64,000 nt of DNA from Halobacillus massiliensis (GCF_900166625.1 NZ_LT800499.1:1033558-1097557); one strand, 5' to 3'. Shown: positions 26,706-38,170, counted from the first letter of the stretch. The notes: a model not told the origin generated them from the letters alone. Made by a program: numbers and translations.

Positions 26706-26721
26706 AATATACGTACAAGGA
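26706..26721. promoter_or_regulatory. AraR operator overlapping the araD leader
   Basis: AATATACGTACAAGGA is a second AraR-like box about 42 bp after the first (four helical turns). It overlaps the Shine-Dalgarno region and would allow cooperative binding or looping. Confidence 0.65.
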
Positions 26722-26732
26722 GAGTGGTAACC

Positions 26733-27425
26733 TTGTTAGATGATTTAAAACAGCAGGTTCTGGAGGCTAACCTTGCTCTTCAAAAGCATAACCTTGTAAC
26801 TTTTACATGGGGGAATGTAAGCGGTATCAATAGAGGGGCAGATCTGATTGTAATCAAACCAAGCGGCGTTTCCTATAAAGATATGACTGTTGAAGATATG
26901 GTGGTTGTCGATTTTGATGGCAATGTGGTGGAAGGGCGATTAAAGCCTTCTTCTGACACACCGACACACCTCGTATTATATAAGCATTTTAAAGACATAG
27001 GAGGGGTTGTTCACACCCACTCCACATGGGCAACTTCTTGGGCTCAATCAGGTAAAGAAGTCCCTGCCCTTGGAACTACTCATGCGGACTATTTTTATGG
27101 ACCTATTCCATGCACTCGTCCGATGACTCAGAAGGAAATTCATCAAGATTACGAAAAAGAAACAGGAAACGTAATTGTAGAAACCTTTAGAGACAGAGAC
27201 CCCAAACAAATGCCTGGGGTGCTTGTACATAAGCATGCTCCATTTACATGGGGGGCAAGCCCGGCGGAAGCAGTTCACAACGCGGTTGTACTTGAAGAAG
27301 TCGCTAAAATGGCTTTGCTTTCTCATCAGTTGGATCAGCAGGTGGAGAATATGGCTCAGGCTTTATTAGATAAGCATTATTTACGTAAACATGGCTCAGG
27401 CGCTTATTACGGACAAACCACATAG
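26733..27425 (+). CDS. araD: L-ribulose-5-phosphate 4-epimerase
   Basis: The 230-residue protein aligns over its whole length with AraD, a class II aldolase-fold zinc enzyme that turns L-ribulose 5-phosphate into D-xylulose 5-phosphate. Visible motifs are [11 protein letters not shown] near the start, zinc ligands in H-T-H-S, and the ending [14 protein letters not shown]. The TTG at 26733 reproduces the AraD start ([13 protein letters not shown]); the longer open frame upstream lacks similarity. It is first in the araDBA operon. Confidence 0.96.
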   Translation: MLDDLKQQVLEANLALQKHNLVTFTWGNVSGINRGADLIVIKPSGVSYKDMTVEDMVVVDFDGNVVEGRLKPSSDTPTHLVLYKHFKDIGGVVHTHSTWATSWAQSGKEVPALGTTHADYFYGPIPCTRPMTQKEIHQDYEKETGNVIVETFRDRDPKQMPGVLVHKHAPFTWGASPAEAVHNAVVLEEVAKMALLSHQLDQQVENMAQALLDKHYLRKHGSGAYYGQTT

Positions 27426-27438
27426 GAGGCAAATAAGT

Positions 27439-29133
27439 ATGGGGAATAATAAATATTCGATTGGAATCGATTTTGGTACCGAATCCGGACGGGCTGTGCT
27501 CGTCAGGTTGGAAGATGGCCAGGAAATTTCTGAACATGTCACTTCTTACCCGCATGGAGTGTTGGATCGTAGACTTCCGCATAAAAACATAGAGCTTGGT
27601 CACGAATGGGCGCTCCAGCATCCCGGGGATTATCTGGAGGTTATTCGTCGATCCGTACCGGAAGTAATGAAAGATTCGGGAGTTAATCGTGAGGATGTGA
27701 TTGGTTTGGGTATTGATTTTACAGCCTGCACAATGCTGCCGATCGACCGGAATCTTGAGCCGCTTTGTTTTCATTCAACCTATCAAGATAATCCCCACAG
27801 CTGGGTAAAGCTGTGGAAGCATCATGCTGCTCAGGATCAGGCCAATCGTTTAAATGAAACAGCCGAACGCAGAGGGGAAGACTTTTTGTCACGCTATGGC
27901 GGTAAGATTTCTTCCGAATGGATGATTCCGAAGATTATGCAGATTGCTGAAGAAAGCCGGGAGATTTTTGACAAAACCGATCGATTTATTGAAGCGACAG
28001 ACTGGGTCATTTCTCAGCTGACAGGAGAATTGAAAAGAAATAGCTGTACGGCAGGATATAAATCCATTTGGCATAAGAAGGAAGGCTATCCTTCTTCAGA
28101 ATTCTTTGCGGCGTTAGATCCTAAATTAGCTAATTTGAAGGAAACAAAGTTAAAAGGTGAAATTTTGCCGCAAGGTTCAAAAGCCGGGCGTTTAAAAAAG
28201 GAAATGGCGGAAGCCGCAGGTTTGAATCAAGGGATTGCAGTCGCTGTAGGGAACGTAGACGCCCACTCGGCTGTACCGGCGATGGGAGTAGTAAGTCCAG
28301 GTAAAATGGTTGTGGTAATGGGTACATCGACTTGCCATATGCTGCTGGGCACGGAAGAGAAGAAAATCGAAGGAATGTGCGGTGTTGTAGAAGACGGAAT
28401 TATTCCTGGGTATTACGGATATGAAGCCGGACAGTCAGCGGTCGGCGATATTTTTGGATGGTTTGTTAAAAATCAAGTTCCTGCCTACGTTTACGCTGAA
28501 GCAGAAAAAGAAAATATCAACGTTCATACATGGCTTGAAGGAAAAGCAGCTACATATCAGCCGGGAGAAACGGGCTTATTAGCTTTGGATTGGTGGAACG
28601 GAAATCGTTCAGTTCTTGTCGATACGGATCTCAGTGGCATGATTTTGGGCTTGACTCTGCAGACAAAGCCGGAAGAAATTTATCGAGCTTTATTGGAAGC
28701 GACTGGTTTTGGAACAAGAAAAATCGTCGATGCATTTCATCAAAATGGAGTGGCTGTTGATGAAATATACGCTTGCGGCGGTCTGCCGCAGAAAAATAAA
28801 TTATTAATGCAAATATATGCTGATATCACCAATCGAAGGATTATTATTGGGGATTCCGTCCAGACTCCAGCAGTGGGGGCCGCGATGTTTGGGGCTGTGG
28901 CAGCTGGCGGTGAGTATGGAGGATTTGATTCCATTCTTGAAGCGGCTGACCACATGGCAAGAGTCAAAGATGAAGTTATCGAACCAATCCCTGAAAATGT
29001 TGAAATATATGAGGAGCTGTATCAAGAATATGAAAAGCTTCACGATTATTTTGGACGCGGAGAAAACGAGGTTTTAAAAAGGTTAAGAACGATCCGGTCT
29101 CATTCTGGGGAACAATTATTGATACAGAAATAA
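27439..29133 (+). CDS. araB: Ribulokinase
   Basis: This 564-residue FGGY-family kinase phosphorylates L-ribulose. The phosphate-binding [14 protein letters not shown] start, D-F-T-A-C-T near residue 95 and the late G-G-L-P-Q-K-N and [11 protein letters not shown] motifs are typical. The ATG at 27439 is chosen for the TAGGAGG site; the frame continues upstream into araD without one. It follows araD by 13 bp and precedes araA by 13 bp. Confidence 0.96.
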   Translation: MGNNKYSIGIDFGTESGRAVLVRLEDGQEISEHVTSYPHGVLDRRLPHKNIELGHEWALQHPGDYLEVIRRSVPEVMKDSGVNREDVIGLGIDFTACTMLPIDRNLEPLCFHSTYQDNPHSWVKLWKHHAAQDQANRLNETAERRGEDFLSRYGGKISSEWMIPKIMQIAEESREIFDKTDRFIEATDWVISQLTGELKRNSCTAGYKSIWHKKEGYPSSEFFAALDPKLANLKETKLKGEILPQGSKAGRLKKEMAEAAGLNQGIAVAVGNVDAHSAVPAMGVVSPGKMVVVMGTSTCHMLLGTEEKKIEGMCGVVEDGIIPGYYGYEAGQSAVGDIFGWFVKNQVPAYVYAEAEKENINVHTWLEGKAATYQPGETGLLALDWWNGNRSVLVDTDLSGMILGLTLQTKPEEIYRALLEATGFGTRKIVDAFHQNGVAVDEIYACGGLPQKNKLLMQIYADITNRRIIIGDSVQTPAVGAAMFGAVAAGGEYGGFDSILEAADHMARVKDEVIEPIPENVEIYEELYQEYEKLHDYFGRGENEVLKRLRTIRSHSGEQLLIQK

Positions 29134-29146
29134 AGGAGGAAATTAG

Positions 29147-30619
29147 ATGCTAAGTGGAAAGCAGTACCTCTTCTGGTTTGTGACCGGGAGTCAGTACTTA
29201 TACGGGGAAGAAGCTTTGCAGCAAGTAGAAAAGAACTCAAAGGATCTTGTTCAGCAATTGAATGAGAATGGAAATTTTTCCTATTCTATCGAGTTCAAGC
29301 AGGTGGCAGTCAGTTCCGATGATATTTATCAGTTAGCGATGAAGGCTAATGAGGATGAGACATGTGCCGGACTGATTACATGGATGCATACATTTTCTCC
29401 GGCTAAATTATGGATTGCCGGCTTAAAGGCACTGCAAAAGCCGCTGCTTCATCTGCATACTCAATATAATAAGGAAGTACCTTGGGATACTATTGATATG
29501 GACTTTATGAATTTAAACCAATCGGCCCATGGAGACCGAGAATATGGATTTATGGGGACTCGTCTCAATAAAGCAAGAAAAGTTATTGTCGGTTATTGGG
29601 GAAATGAAGAGATTCAAAAAAGGATCGCTTCCTGGATGAGAGTAGCCATCGGGTTCAATGAAAGTCAGCACCTTAGGGTGGCCAGGTTTGGAGATAACAT
29701 GAGAAATGTTGCTGTTACCGATGGAGATAAAATTGAGGCACAGATTAAGTTTGGCTGGACGGTAGATTATTACGGAATTGGGGACCTTGTGGAAGAAATT
29801 AATCAAGTGAACGAGAGTAAAATTGAGACACTATTGGAGGAATACCAGGCGAGCTATCATTTACCCGAAGATCAACAGGACCTGTACAATGTTCGGGAAC
29901 AGGCCCGAATTGAACTTGGACTTCAATCCTTTTTAGATAAGGGTAATTATCATGCATTTACAACGAATTTTGAAGATCTCCACGGTATGGATCAGCTGCC
30001 CGGACTTGCAGCTCAGCGTTTAATGGCAAAAGGATATGGATTTGCCGGGGAAGGCGACTGGAGAACAGCAGCCCTCGTCCGATTGATGAAGGTGATGGCA
30101 GATTTTGAAGCTACTTCTTTTATGGAAGACTATACTTATCATCTCGAAGAAGGGAATGAAATGATTTTAGGATCCCATATGCTAGAAATTTGTCCGAGTG
30201 TTTCTGCAGCAAAGCCATCAGTACAAGTTCACCCGCTTAGCATGGGCAATAAGGCAGATCCTGCCCGGCTAGTATTTGATGGAATCGGAGGAGAAGCCAT
30301 AAACGTTTCTATTATTGAACTGGGCGGCCGGTTTCGAATGGTCATCAACAAAGTTGAGGCCGTACAGCCGGAGAAGGAAACACCGCATTTGCCAGTAGCC
30401 AAGGTATTATGGAAGCCGCTTCCATCCTTAAGTGTGGCAACAGAAGCGTGGATCTTTGCAGGCGGAGCGCATCACACAGTCCTTTCATTTCGTTTAACGA
30501 CTGAGCAGATGGAGGACTTTGCAGAAATAACGGGTATAGAATGCGTAACAATTGATGAAGAGACTAAGTTGAGAAACTTAAAAAAAGAGCTGCAGTGGAA
30601 TTCGGTTATTTGGAAGTGA
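29147..30619 (+). CDS. araA: L-arabinose isomerase
   Basis: This 490-residue protein converts L-arabinose to L-ribulose using manganese. The start Y-L-F-W-F-V-T-G-S-Q-Y-L-Y-G and the stretch T-W-M-H-T-F-S-P-A-K-L-W-I are diagnostic of AraA, and the metal-site G-A-H-H-T near the C-terminus is present. A GGAGG site precedes the ATG. A terminator follows directly, closing araDBA; araR follows with its own promoter region. Confidence 0.97.
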   Translation: MLSGKQYLFWFVTGSQYLYGEEALQQVEKNSKDLVQQLNENGNFSYSIEFKQVAVSSDDIYQLAMKANEDETCAGLITWMHTFSPAKLWIAGLKALQKPLLHLHTQYNKEVPWDTIDMDFMNLNQSAHGDREYGFMGTRLNKARKVIVGYWGNEEIQKRIASWMRVAIGFNESQHLRVARFGDNMRNVAVTDGDKIEAQIKFGWTVDYYGIGDLVEEINQVNESKIETLLEEYQASYHLPEDQQDLYNVREQARIELGLQSFLDKGNYHAFTTNFEDLHGMDQLPGLAAQRLMAKGYGFAGEGDWRTAALVRLMKVMADFEATSFMEDYTYHLEEGNEMILGSHMLEICPSVSAAKPSVQVHPLSMGNKADPARLVFDGIGGEAINVSIIELGGRFRMVINKVEAVQPEKETPHLPVAKVLWKPLPSLSVATEAWIFAGGAHHTVLSFRLTTEQMEDFAEITGIECVTIDEETKLRNLKKELQWNSVIWK

Positions 30620-30652
30620 GAGATCGGCTGAACAAGCCGGTCTTTCTTTTTA
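30620..30652 (+). terminator. Rho-independent terminator of araDBA
   Basis: Stem AGATCGGCT (30621-30629) with AGCCGGTCT (30635-30643) and a T-rich tail. Confidence 0.9.
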
Positions 30653-30693
30653 GTATCTAATTCATGCAATAAGTACATAATATATGATATGCT

Positions 30694-30712
30694 AACTTAT
30701 ACGAATATGTTA
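30694..30712. promoter_or_regulatory. AraR operator before araR (autoregulation)
   Basis: AACTTATACGAATATGTTA resembles the ACTTATACGTACATGT box at 33925 and lies 20 bp before the araR start, suggesting autorepression. Confidence 0.6.
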
Positions 30713-30732
30713 AGGAACTTGGAGTGAAGCAT

Positions 30733-31872
30733 ATGCAAACAAAGTATGGAATCGTGAAGCAATCGATCAAATCAAAAATTTTGGACGGGACATATGAAGC
30801 CCATCAGAAAATACAATCCGAAAGTGAAATGATGAAACAATTCAATGTCAGCCGCCACACGGTGCGTCTGGCTATTGGTGAATTGGTCAGTGAAGGGTGG
30901 CTTTACAGAGAGCAGGGAGCTGGAACATTCTGTGCAGATCGTACAATACAAACAGCAAAAAACGGAATCATTTCCAGAAAAAATATTGCCATCGTGACCA
31001 CATATATCTCTGATTATATCTTCCCCTCTATTATCCGCGGGGCAGAAGCTTATTTGAGTGAGCAAGGATACCACGTAAGTTTGTTCAGCACGAATAACAA
31101 CCATGAGAAAGAAAGAGAGTATTTGGAAAAGATTATAACTCAAGGTTTTGATGGAGCTATTATAGAACCGACCAAAAGTGCTTATTCCAATCCAAATATA
31201 AATTATTACTTAAACCTCGAAAGGCTTAATATTCCTTATATTATGATTAACGCATATTATGAAGCGTTAGAGCCTATCAGTGTAGTGGTCGACGATGAAA
31301 AAGGAGCGTTTATGCAGACCGAGCATTTAATTAAGCAAGGGCACCGGGACATCGTGGGCTTTTTTAAGACAGATGATATGCAGGGGACACTTAGAATGAA
31401 AGGGTACTTAAAAGCACACCGGGTTCATAAAATTCCTCTCAATCCTAAGCTGATTACTACCTACCAAACGGATGAGAAAAATAGTAAGCCCCTTGAGAAG
31501 CTCAAACAATTATTAACAAATACAGAGGATAAACCAACAGCTATTGTCTGCTATAATGATGAACTTGCCATTATGCTTATCAATGTGCTCCGGGAAATGA
31601 ATTTGAAAGTACCCCAAGATATTTCTATTGTCGGCTTTGACAATTCCTTTTTCGCAGAGCTTTCAGAAGTGAAATTGACATCAGTTGACCATCCTAAAGC
31701 CGAGCTTGGAAAAACAGCAGGAAAAATGATTCTTAATTTAATTAAACAGCAGGAAAATAGTAAAGAAGCAAAGAAACCTGTAGAAAGCGTTGTTTTTCCT
31801 ACCGAACTGATTGTCCGAAACTCGACCAGGGAACTGCCGCTGAAAGGAAAAAGTTTAGAAACAATAAAATAA
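30733..31872 (+). CDS. araR: Arabinose operon repressor AraR
   Basis: This 379-residue chimera has a GntR-type winged helix (S-E-S-E-M-M-K-Q-F-N-V-S-R-H-T-V-R, about residues 30-46) joined to a LacI/GalR-type sugar-binding domain from about residue 80. This architecture defines AraR, which releases DNA on binding L-arabinose. The ATG at 30733 gives the same M-x-x-K-Y start as Bacillus AraR; a GTG at 30724 is an alternative. At least four AraR-like boxes lie in this window. Confidence 0.94.
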   Translation: MQTKYGIVKQSIKSKILDGTYEAHQKIQSESEMMKQFNVSRHTVRLAIGELVSEGWLYREQGAGTFCADRTIQTAKNGIISRKNIAIVTTYISDYIFPSIIRGAEAYLSEQGYHVSLFSTNNNHEKEREYLEKIITQGFDGAIIEPTKSAYSNPNINYYLNLERLNIPYIMINAYYEALEPISVVVDDEKGAFMQTEHLIKQGHRDIVGFFKTDDMQGTLRMKGYLKAHRVHKIPLNPKLITTYQTDEKNSKPLEKLKQLLTNTEDKPTAIVCYNDELAIMLINVLREMNLKVPQDISIVGFDNSFFAELSEVKLTSVDHPKAELGKTAGKMILNLIKQQENSKEAKKPVESVVFPTELIVRNSTRELPLKGKSLETIK

Positions 31873-32006
31873 TAGCCTGATTATATAAAACAAATTACTA
31901 GATAGCTGGAAACAGGGGCAAGGGAAACGGTGAGCCTCTCCTCAGACTTTTTACTTTTCGGGATCTCATCGTCGCCTCTAGCCCCTAATAAAAATATTAT
32001 TAGGAA

Positions 32007-32076
32007 CGGAACACATGCAGAAGAACGTTTTCTTTTAAATAGGAAACTTTCTTCTGCATGTGTTCCGATTTTTTTG
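32007..32076 (+). terminator. Strong rho-independent terminator downstream of araR
   Basis: A perfect 17-bp stem CGGAACACATGCAGAAG (32007-32023) with its complement (32051-32067), a 27-nt loop, and a following T-run. Confidence 0.85.
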
Positions 32077-32282
32077 TTGCAATTAAAAAGGGAAAGAAGT
32101 TGCGAGGTTTAAAAAAACTGTAAAAGCCTGCTGTGCGTGGCAGGTTGTTTTATTTAGACCATACAAGTAAGGCGGCGTTTTGAATGTTAAGCTTTTATCC
32201 CTTGTAACTGTTTTAGAGCTAATTTATCAACAAAAGAACTAATGGTTATTTTACCATTTTACTATAATTGAACTACATATTT

Positions 32283-32302
32283 AATAAGGTACGTATAAGT
32301 AA
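32283..32302. promoter_or_regulatory. AraR operator upstream of the arabinan transporter gene
   Basis: AATAAGGTACGTATAAGTAA has the AraR core GTACGTATAAGT (complement ACTTATACGTAC, as at 33925). It lies 25 bp upstream of the -35 box. Confidence 0.65.
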
Positions 32303-32326
32303 ATGATTATTTTTTCTGAAGATTCA

Positions 32327-32355
32327 TTGACTGATTTAAAACGTAATGGTACTAT
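32327..32355 (+). promoter_or_regulatory. Sigma-A promoter of the arabinan binding-protein gene
   Basis: TTGACT (32327-32332), 17-bp spacer, TACTAT (32350-32355). Confidence 0.7.
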
Positions 32356-32480
32356 TTATTCAACTACTTACTGAACATTATAAAAGATGAAATGTATGCG
32401 CTGTCATTTACGGGGGTGGAGTCAGGAGAGAAGAATTAAAGTTGGTAAGCCCATCACTTTCAATTAAGGAGAGGTTCTTA

Positions 32481-33815
32481 ATGAAAAAAAGTTTAATGCT
32501 TTTGTTGTTTAGTTTATTGGCGCTTGTCTTAGCGGCATGCGGGGGCGGAGGAGACAGCGAAGCTTCAGGAGAGGCGGAAGAAGTAGATGTCATAGGGGAA
32601 GATATAGAAGACGCCACTGAACTGACCTATTGGACGTTTGCAGGCCAGCATATCGACTTGTTCAGGGATGCTGCTGAACGATGGAATGAAGAAAACCCGG
32701 ATAAAGCAGTTAAATTAGTAGCGGAAACATATCCATATGATCAAATGCACAACAACTTACTGCTGAGTTTGCAATCAGGTAAGGGAGCGCCTGATATCGC
32801 AGATATTGAGATATCAAAATTCCCTAACTATATGCAAGGAGAGCCGCAATTTGAATCTATGAACGAATATGTTGAGCCAGTCCTTGCCGAATCTGTTAAA
32901 GAGCGATTTGAAATTTACGCTAAAGACGGCACTTATTATGGACTGCCCACCCATGTCGGTGCGACGGTCATGTACTACAACACTGAAATTTTAAATGAAG
33001 CAGGGGTAGAAGTTGACTCTATTGAAACGTGGGATGACTTCGTGGAAGCTGGTAAACAAGTGGTGGAAAATACTGATGCTGTCATGTGGAATGTGAACAC
33101 TGGTGATTATATTGATTATTGGCCAATGATTTCCCAACAGGACTCAGATTTCTTTGATGAAAATGGGGAAGTGACACTTGATAACGAAACAAATATAGAG
33201 ACTCTGCAGTTTATGCAAGATGCGATTTATAAACACGAAATCGCTGAAATCACACCAGGAGGGGAGCCCCATGCTGAAGAGTTTTACGGTTATATGAACG
33301 ATGGAAATGCGGCTGCCCTCCTTATGCCTATTTGGTATATGGGAAGATTTATTGAAAATATGCCGGATTTAGAAGGGAAAATGGCGATTCGTCCAATGCC
33401 GGCCTGGGAAGAGGGCGGAAAGCGCTCAGCCGGTATGGGTGGGACAGGAACCGTAGTAACTAACCATTCTGAAAATCCTGAGCTTGCCAAAGAATTCTTA
33501 GCTTATACCAAACTATCAGAAGAAGGAAATATAAACCTATGGAAAGTTTTAGGTTTTGATCCTCCGAGGTGGGATGTATGGGAAAGTGAAGAAGTAAGAG
33601 AAGATAATCAGTATTACCAATATTTTGGAGAAGGAATTTTTGATACACTTCTGGATATCCGTGATGATATTAATACATTAAACATTACAGATCAGACCCC
33701 GGACGTTCTCAATGAATATACGACAAACATAGCTCAGAACGCCATCAGGCAGCAAACTGAGACACCAGAAGAAGCTTTAAAACAATCGGCAGATAAAATT
33801 AGAGATATGCAATAA
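32481..33815 (+). CDS. Arabino-oligosaccharide ABC transporter binding lipoprotein
   Basis: This 444-residue CUT1 binding protein has a signal peptide M-K-K-S-L-M-L-L and lipobox L-V-L-A-A-C, an acidic linker, and a family 1 solute-binding domain. The ATG at 32481 follows TTAAGGAGAGG; the longer frame from 32442 would put charged residues before the signal. Context with GH51, two permeases and AraR boxes indicates the AraN role, uptake of arabinose oligomers. No ATPase gene accompanies it. Confidence 0.9.
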   Translation: MKKSLMLLLFSLLALVLAACGGGGDSEASGEAEEVDVIGEDIEDATELTYWTFAGQHIDLFRDAAERWNEENPDKAVKLVAETYPYDQMHNNLLLSLQSGKGAPDIADIEISKFPNYMQGEPQFESMNEYVEPVLAESVKERFEIYAKDGTYYGLPTHVGATVMYYNTEILNEAGVEVDSIETWDDFVEAGKQVVENTDAVMWNVNTGDYIDYWPMISQQDSDFFDENGEVTLDNETNIETLQFMQDAIYKHEIAEITPGGEPHAEEFYGYMNDGNAAALLMPIWYMGRFIENMPDLEGKMAIRPMPAWEEGGKRSAGMGGTGTVVTNHSENPELAKEFLAYTKLSEEGNINLWKVLGFDPPRWDVWESEEVREDNQYYQYFGEGIFDTLLDIRDDINTLNITDQTPDVLNEYTTNIAQNAIRQQTETPEEALKQSADKIRDMQ

Positions 33816-33826
33816 AGGAAGACATA

Positions 33827-33857
33827 AGAGAGCGGGTTAAATGCTCGCTCTTTTTTC
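33827..33857 (+). terminator. Probable terminator after the binding-protein gene
   Basis: A short stem (AGAGCG / CGCTCT with a 12-nt loop) ends in six T residues. The GH51 gene downstream has its own promoter. Confidence 0.7.
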
Positions 33858-33885
33858 TGAATAATTTTTAATTTTGAAAAAGTTG

Positions 33886-33914
33886 TTGAAATAGTGTGAA
33901 GATTTGGCTATAAT
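33886..33914 (+). promoter_or_regulatory. Sigma-A promoter of the GH51 operon
   Basis: TTGAAA (33886-33891), 17-bp spacer, perfect TATAAT (33909-33914). Confidence 0.8.
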
Positions 33915-33918
33915 TTAT

Positions 33919-33940
33919 ACATGTACTTATACGTACATGT
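33919..33940. promoter_or_regulatory. AraR operator at the GH51 transcription start
   Basis: Two near-complementary ACATGTAC arms flank a TTAT-type centre; core ACTTATACGTACATGT (33925-33940). It is the most symmetric AraR-like box here and overlaps the predicted start of transcription. Confidence 0.75.
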
Positions 33941-34025
33941 TTAGATTTTTCTTCTTTTTTGAAGTTTTTGTTCGTATGTGACAGCAGTGTACATGATTTG
34001 TAAGTAGTTATTTTTAAAAGACTAA

Positions 34026-35567
<1,542 letters not shown>

Positions 35568-35623
35568 GCTTTTGACAGTAACTAATTTACCTTTCTTTGA
35601 TGAAGGGGTTAGGAGGGAAACTG

Positions 35624-36571
35624 GTGAACACACTTTCAAATAGCAGTACGAAATATCGGGAGAAAGCGAGAAGAGAGCCAAGTAAGATAGGGAAATTTTT
35701 AAATTCAAAAAAAGTTGTGCCTTATATATTTGTAGCTCCTTTCTTAATAAGCTTTTTGGTGTTAACTCTTTACCCGGCTATCCAGGGAATTATTATGAGT
35801 TTCCAAAGCGTACTTCCCGGCCAAGTGCAGTATATTGGGTTGGAAAACTATGTTCGGATCCCAAACGCGACCTTCTATAGAGCTTTATCTAATACAACCA
35901 TATATGTCATCCTGACCGTAGTTATTCTTACCCTTTTTCCCATGCTTCTTGCTGTCATGTTGAATTCTAGAATGGTTAAGTTTAAAACACTTTTTCGGGC
36001 TTCGCTTTTTATTCCAGCTCTAACCTCCACTATTGTAGGGGGAATGATTTTCCGATTAATGTTTGCAGAGCAGGATAGTGCGATAGCCAACCAAGTGATG
36101 AATTTCGTGGGCTTCGATTCGGTCAACTGGCGTTATTCCGCCTGGTCCGGAATGCTGCTGATGGTTATCTTGACTTCCTGGCGCTGGCTGGGTGTAAATA
36201 TTTTATACTTTCTCGCTGCCCTGCAGACGGTTCCTGAAGAATTATATGAAGCTGCAGATATAGACGGAGCCTCAAGGCTGCAGAAATTTTTGTTCATTAC
36301 GATTCCACAGCTGAAGCCCATTATTATTTTTGTAAGTACAATTACGATTATTAATGGTTTCAGAATGTTTGAAGAAAGCTTTGTCTTCTGGGAATCAGGA
36401 TCCCCCGGCAACATCGGGTTAACGATGGTGGGCTATATTTATCAACAGGGAATCCAGCAGAATGATATGGGATTCGGTGCGGCTGTAGGCGTAGTCCTTA
36501 TGCTTATCATATTCGTAGTAAGTATTATTTATTTAATCTTCACAGGGACATTTAAGAAAGGAGATGCGTGA
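35624..36571 (+). CDS. Arabino-oligosaccharide ABC permease (AraP type)
   Basis: This 315-residue permease has six membrane segments and the EAA loop E-E-L-Y-E-A-A-D-I-D-G-A-S. I choose the GTG at 35624 because TTAGGAGGG stands seven bases before it; the frame is open to a TTG at 35597. The stop overlaps the start of the next permease (TGATG). It pairs with the MalG-type partner and the binding protein at 32481. Confidence 0.9.
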   Translation: MNTLSNSSTKYREKARREPSKIGKFLNSKKVVPYIFVAPFLISFLVLTLYPAIQGIIMSFQSVLPGQVQYIGLENYVRIPNATFYRALSNTTIYVILTVVILTLFPMLLAVMLNSRMVKFKTLFRASLFIPALTSTIVGGMIFRLMFAEQDSAIANQVMNFVGFDSVNWRYSAWSGMLLMVILTSWRWLGVNILYFLAALQTVPEELYEAADIDGASRLQKFLFITIPQLKPIIIFVSTITIINGFRMFEESFVFWESGSPGNIGLTMVGYIYQQGIQQNDMGFGAAVGVVLMLIIFVVSIIYLIFTGTFKKGDA

Positions 36572-37404
36572 TGAAGAAATATACTTTGCTTGCATGGATT
36601 GCGAATATAAGCATTACCATCGTTTCGTTCATTGCTTTATTTCCTATTCTTAGTTTGTTAATTTCTTCTTTTATTCCTTCCTCACAGCTCATGAGGAATG
36701 GGATTACCCTTAAAGTAGATTGGAACCTTATCAGCTCGGTCAACTATGAATATATTTTCAGCCAGGCCTCAGAATATTGGACATGGTATGGAAACAGCTT
36801 AATTATCTCAGCCTTAACCATAGTACTCTCTCTATTCTTTTCTTCTATGGTTGGGTATGCACTAGCCTTATACGATTTCAAGGGGAGAAACTTCTTTTTC
36901 ATCCTTGTATTGTTTATTCTTATGGTTCCATTTGAGATACTTATGCTTCCTTTATATCAAATGATGATTAACACCCAATTAATTAATACCTATTTAGCCG
37001 TGATTCTTCCTATGGTAGTAGCGCCTATCGCAGTATTTTTCTTTAGACAATATGCTATAGGCTTACCGAAAGAACTCATGGATGCAGCCAGGATTGATGG
37101 AGCTACAGAATATGGGATTTTCTTTAGAATTATGCTCCCTCTTATGGGGCCCTCACTGGCTGCCATGGCCATCCTCCAGGGATTAGGAAGCTGGAATAAT
37201 TTCTTGTGGCCGCTTCTAGTTCTTCGATCCAACGATATGTTTACATTACCCATTGGGTTAGCAACCTTGTTGACTCCTTACGGGAATAATTACGATGTTC
37301 TTATAGCCGGATCAGTCATGACCATTGTTCCAATCATTATCCTCTTTATCTTTTTCCAGCGATATTTCGTTTCTGGATTAACGATGGGCGGAGTGAAAGG
37401 ATAA
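36571..37404 (+). CDS. Arabino-oligosaccharide ABC permease (AraQ type)
   Basis: This 277-residue permease has six membrane segments and the EAA loop K-E-L-M-D-A-A-R-I-D-G-A, ending in the common V-S-G-L-T-M-G-G-V-K-G. The ATG overlaps the preceding stop by one base and follows AAAGGAGATG. A weak hairpin (37413-37446) follows. Confidence 0.92.
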   Translation: MKKYTLLAWIANISITIVSFIALFPILSLLISSFIPSSQLMRNGITLKVDWNLISSVNYEYIFSQASEYWTWYGNSLIISALTIVLSLFFSSMVGYALALYDFKGRNFFFILVLFILMVPFEILMLPLYQMMINTQLINTYLAVILPMVVAPIAVFFFRQYAIGLPKELMDAARIDGATEYGIFFRIMLPLMGPSLAAMAILQGLGSWNNFLWPLLVLRSNDMFTLPIGLATLLTPYGNNYDVLIAGSVMTIVPIIILFIFFQRYFVSGLTMGGVKG

Positions 37405-37508
37405 CCTTTTTTAAAGGCTGTTCGTGAAGCGGACAGTCTTATTTTTATATTAACTTTCTCATATTACCTAACTATAATTATAGAATAGAACTAAAGGTGG
37501 TAATAGAG

Positions 37509-38129
37509 ATGAATGTGGATAACATCGTGAAAAATCTTGATAAGCTTCTCATGTGGATTACAAAACTAACTTTATTAAATATGCTCTGGTTCCTTTATTC
37601 AGTTTTAGGGCTGGTAGTCGGGGGTGTGTTTCCAGCGACAGTTTCTGCACTTGGGGTTGCGAAAAAGTGGTTGGCAGGTGAAAGGGAAATAAAGACTCAT
37701 CTTATGTTTAAAGAAATTTTCAAAAGAGAATTTAAATCGGCAAATAAACTAGGGTGGACGTTAACCATTATAGGGATTCTCCTTTATATCAATTATCGAT
37801 TAATTGATAATGATCAAGGACAGCTTTCTATTCTTGTTCCTGCCGCCTTTTATATCATTGTATTTCTATATCTCTTGATTACTCTGTGGAGTTTTCCAAT
37901 GCTGACTTATTACCAAACTACTACATTTAAGTATATAAAAAACTCACTAGTTATCGGATTAACTAAACTTCACATTTCACTAGCGATCGGGGTTTTACTT
38001 TTTGCTGTCACTTATCATTCTTTAAATATTCCTGTTCTTTTTTTGTTCTTTTATATAAGTAGTTGTGCCATTGGCTGGATGTGGTTAGCAATAAGAGTAT
38101 TTACTGCTATTCCGGCTGAAAAGACTTAA
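37509..38129 (+). CDS. YesL/DUF624 family membrane protein
   Basis: This 206-residue protein has about five hydrophobic segments and the DUF624 pattern (W-I-T-K-L-T-L-L-N-M-L-W-F near the start, G-G-V-F-P-A-T). These proteins sit near sugar ABC transporters in Bacilli; their molecular role is not established. The ATG follows AAAGGTGG. It follows the permeases and precedes araM by 41 bp. Confidence 0.82.
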   Translation: MNVDNIVKNLDKLLMWITKLTLLNMLWFLYSVLGLVVGGVFPATVSALGVAKKWLAGEREIKTHLMFKEIFKREFKSANKLGWTLTIIGILLYINYRLIDNDQGQLSILVPAAFYIIVFLYLLITLWSFPMLTYYQTTTFKYIKNSLVIGLTKLHISLAIGVLLFAVTYHSLNIPVLFLFFYISSCAIGWMWLAIRVFTAIPAEKT

Positions 38130-38170
38130 AACAATTGGTGTGAAAATTTTATCATAAGGAAGTGGTCTTC

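Larger units (their letters stand above)
31873..32480. other. 608-bp intergenic region after araR
   Basis: No convincing gene is seen. It holds a perfect palindrome CCTAATAA/TTATTAGG (31984-32004), a large terminator hairpin (32007-32075), a smaller CCTGC/GCAGG hairpin (32127-32144), an AraR-like box (32283-32302) and a promoter for the binding-protein gene. A short open frame at 31930-32112 runs through the terminator and has no ribosome site. Confidence 0.7.

Noticed and set aside
31930-32112. 60-codon open frame after araR
   Set aside because: It runs through a strong terminator hairpin, has no ribosome site, and its sequence follows the stem-loop.
35624-37404. Missing ATPase as evidence of a broken ABC transporter
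   Set aside because: CUT1 importers of Bacilli commonly share an MsmX-type ATPase encoded elsewhere; both clusters here follow that pattern.
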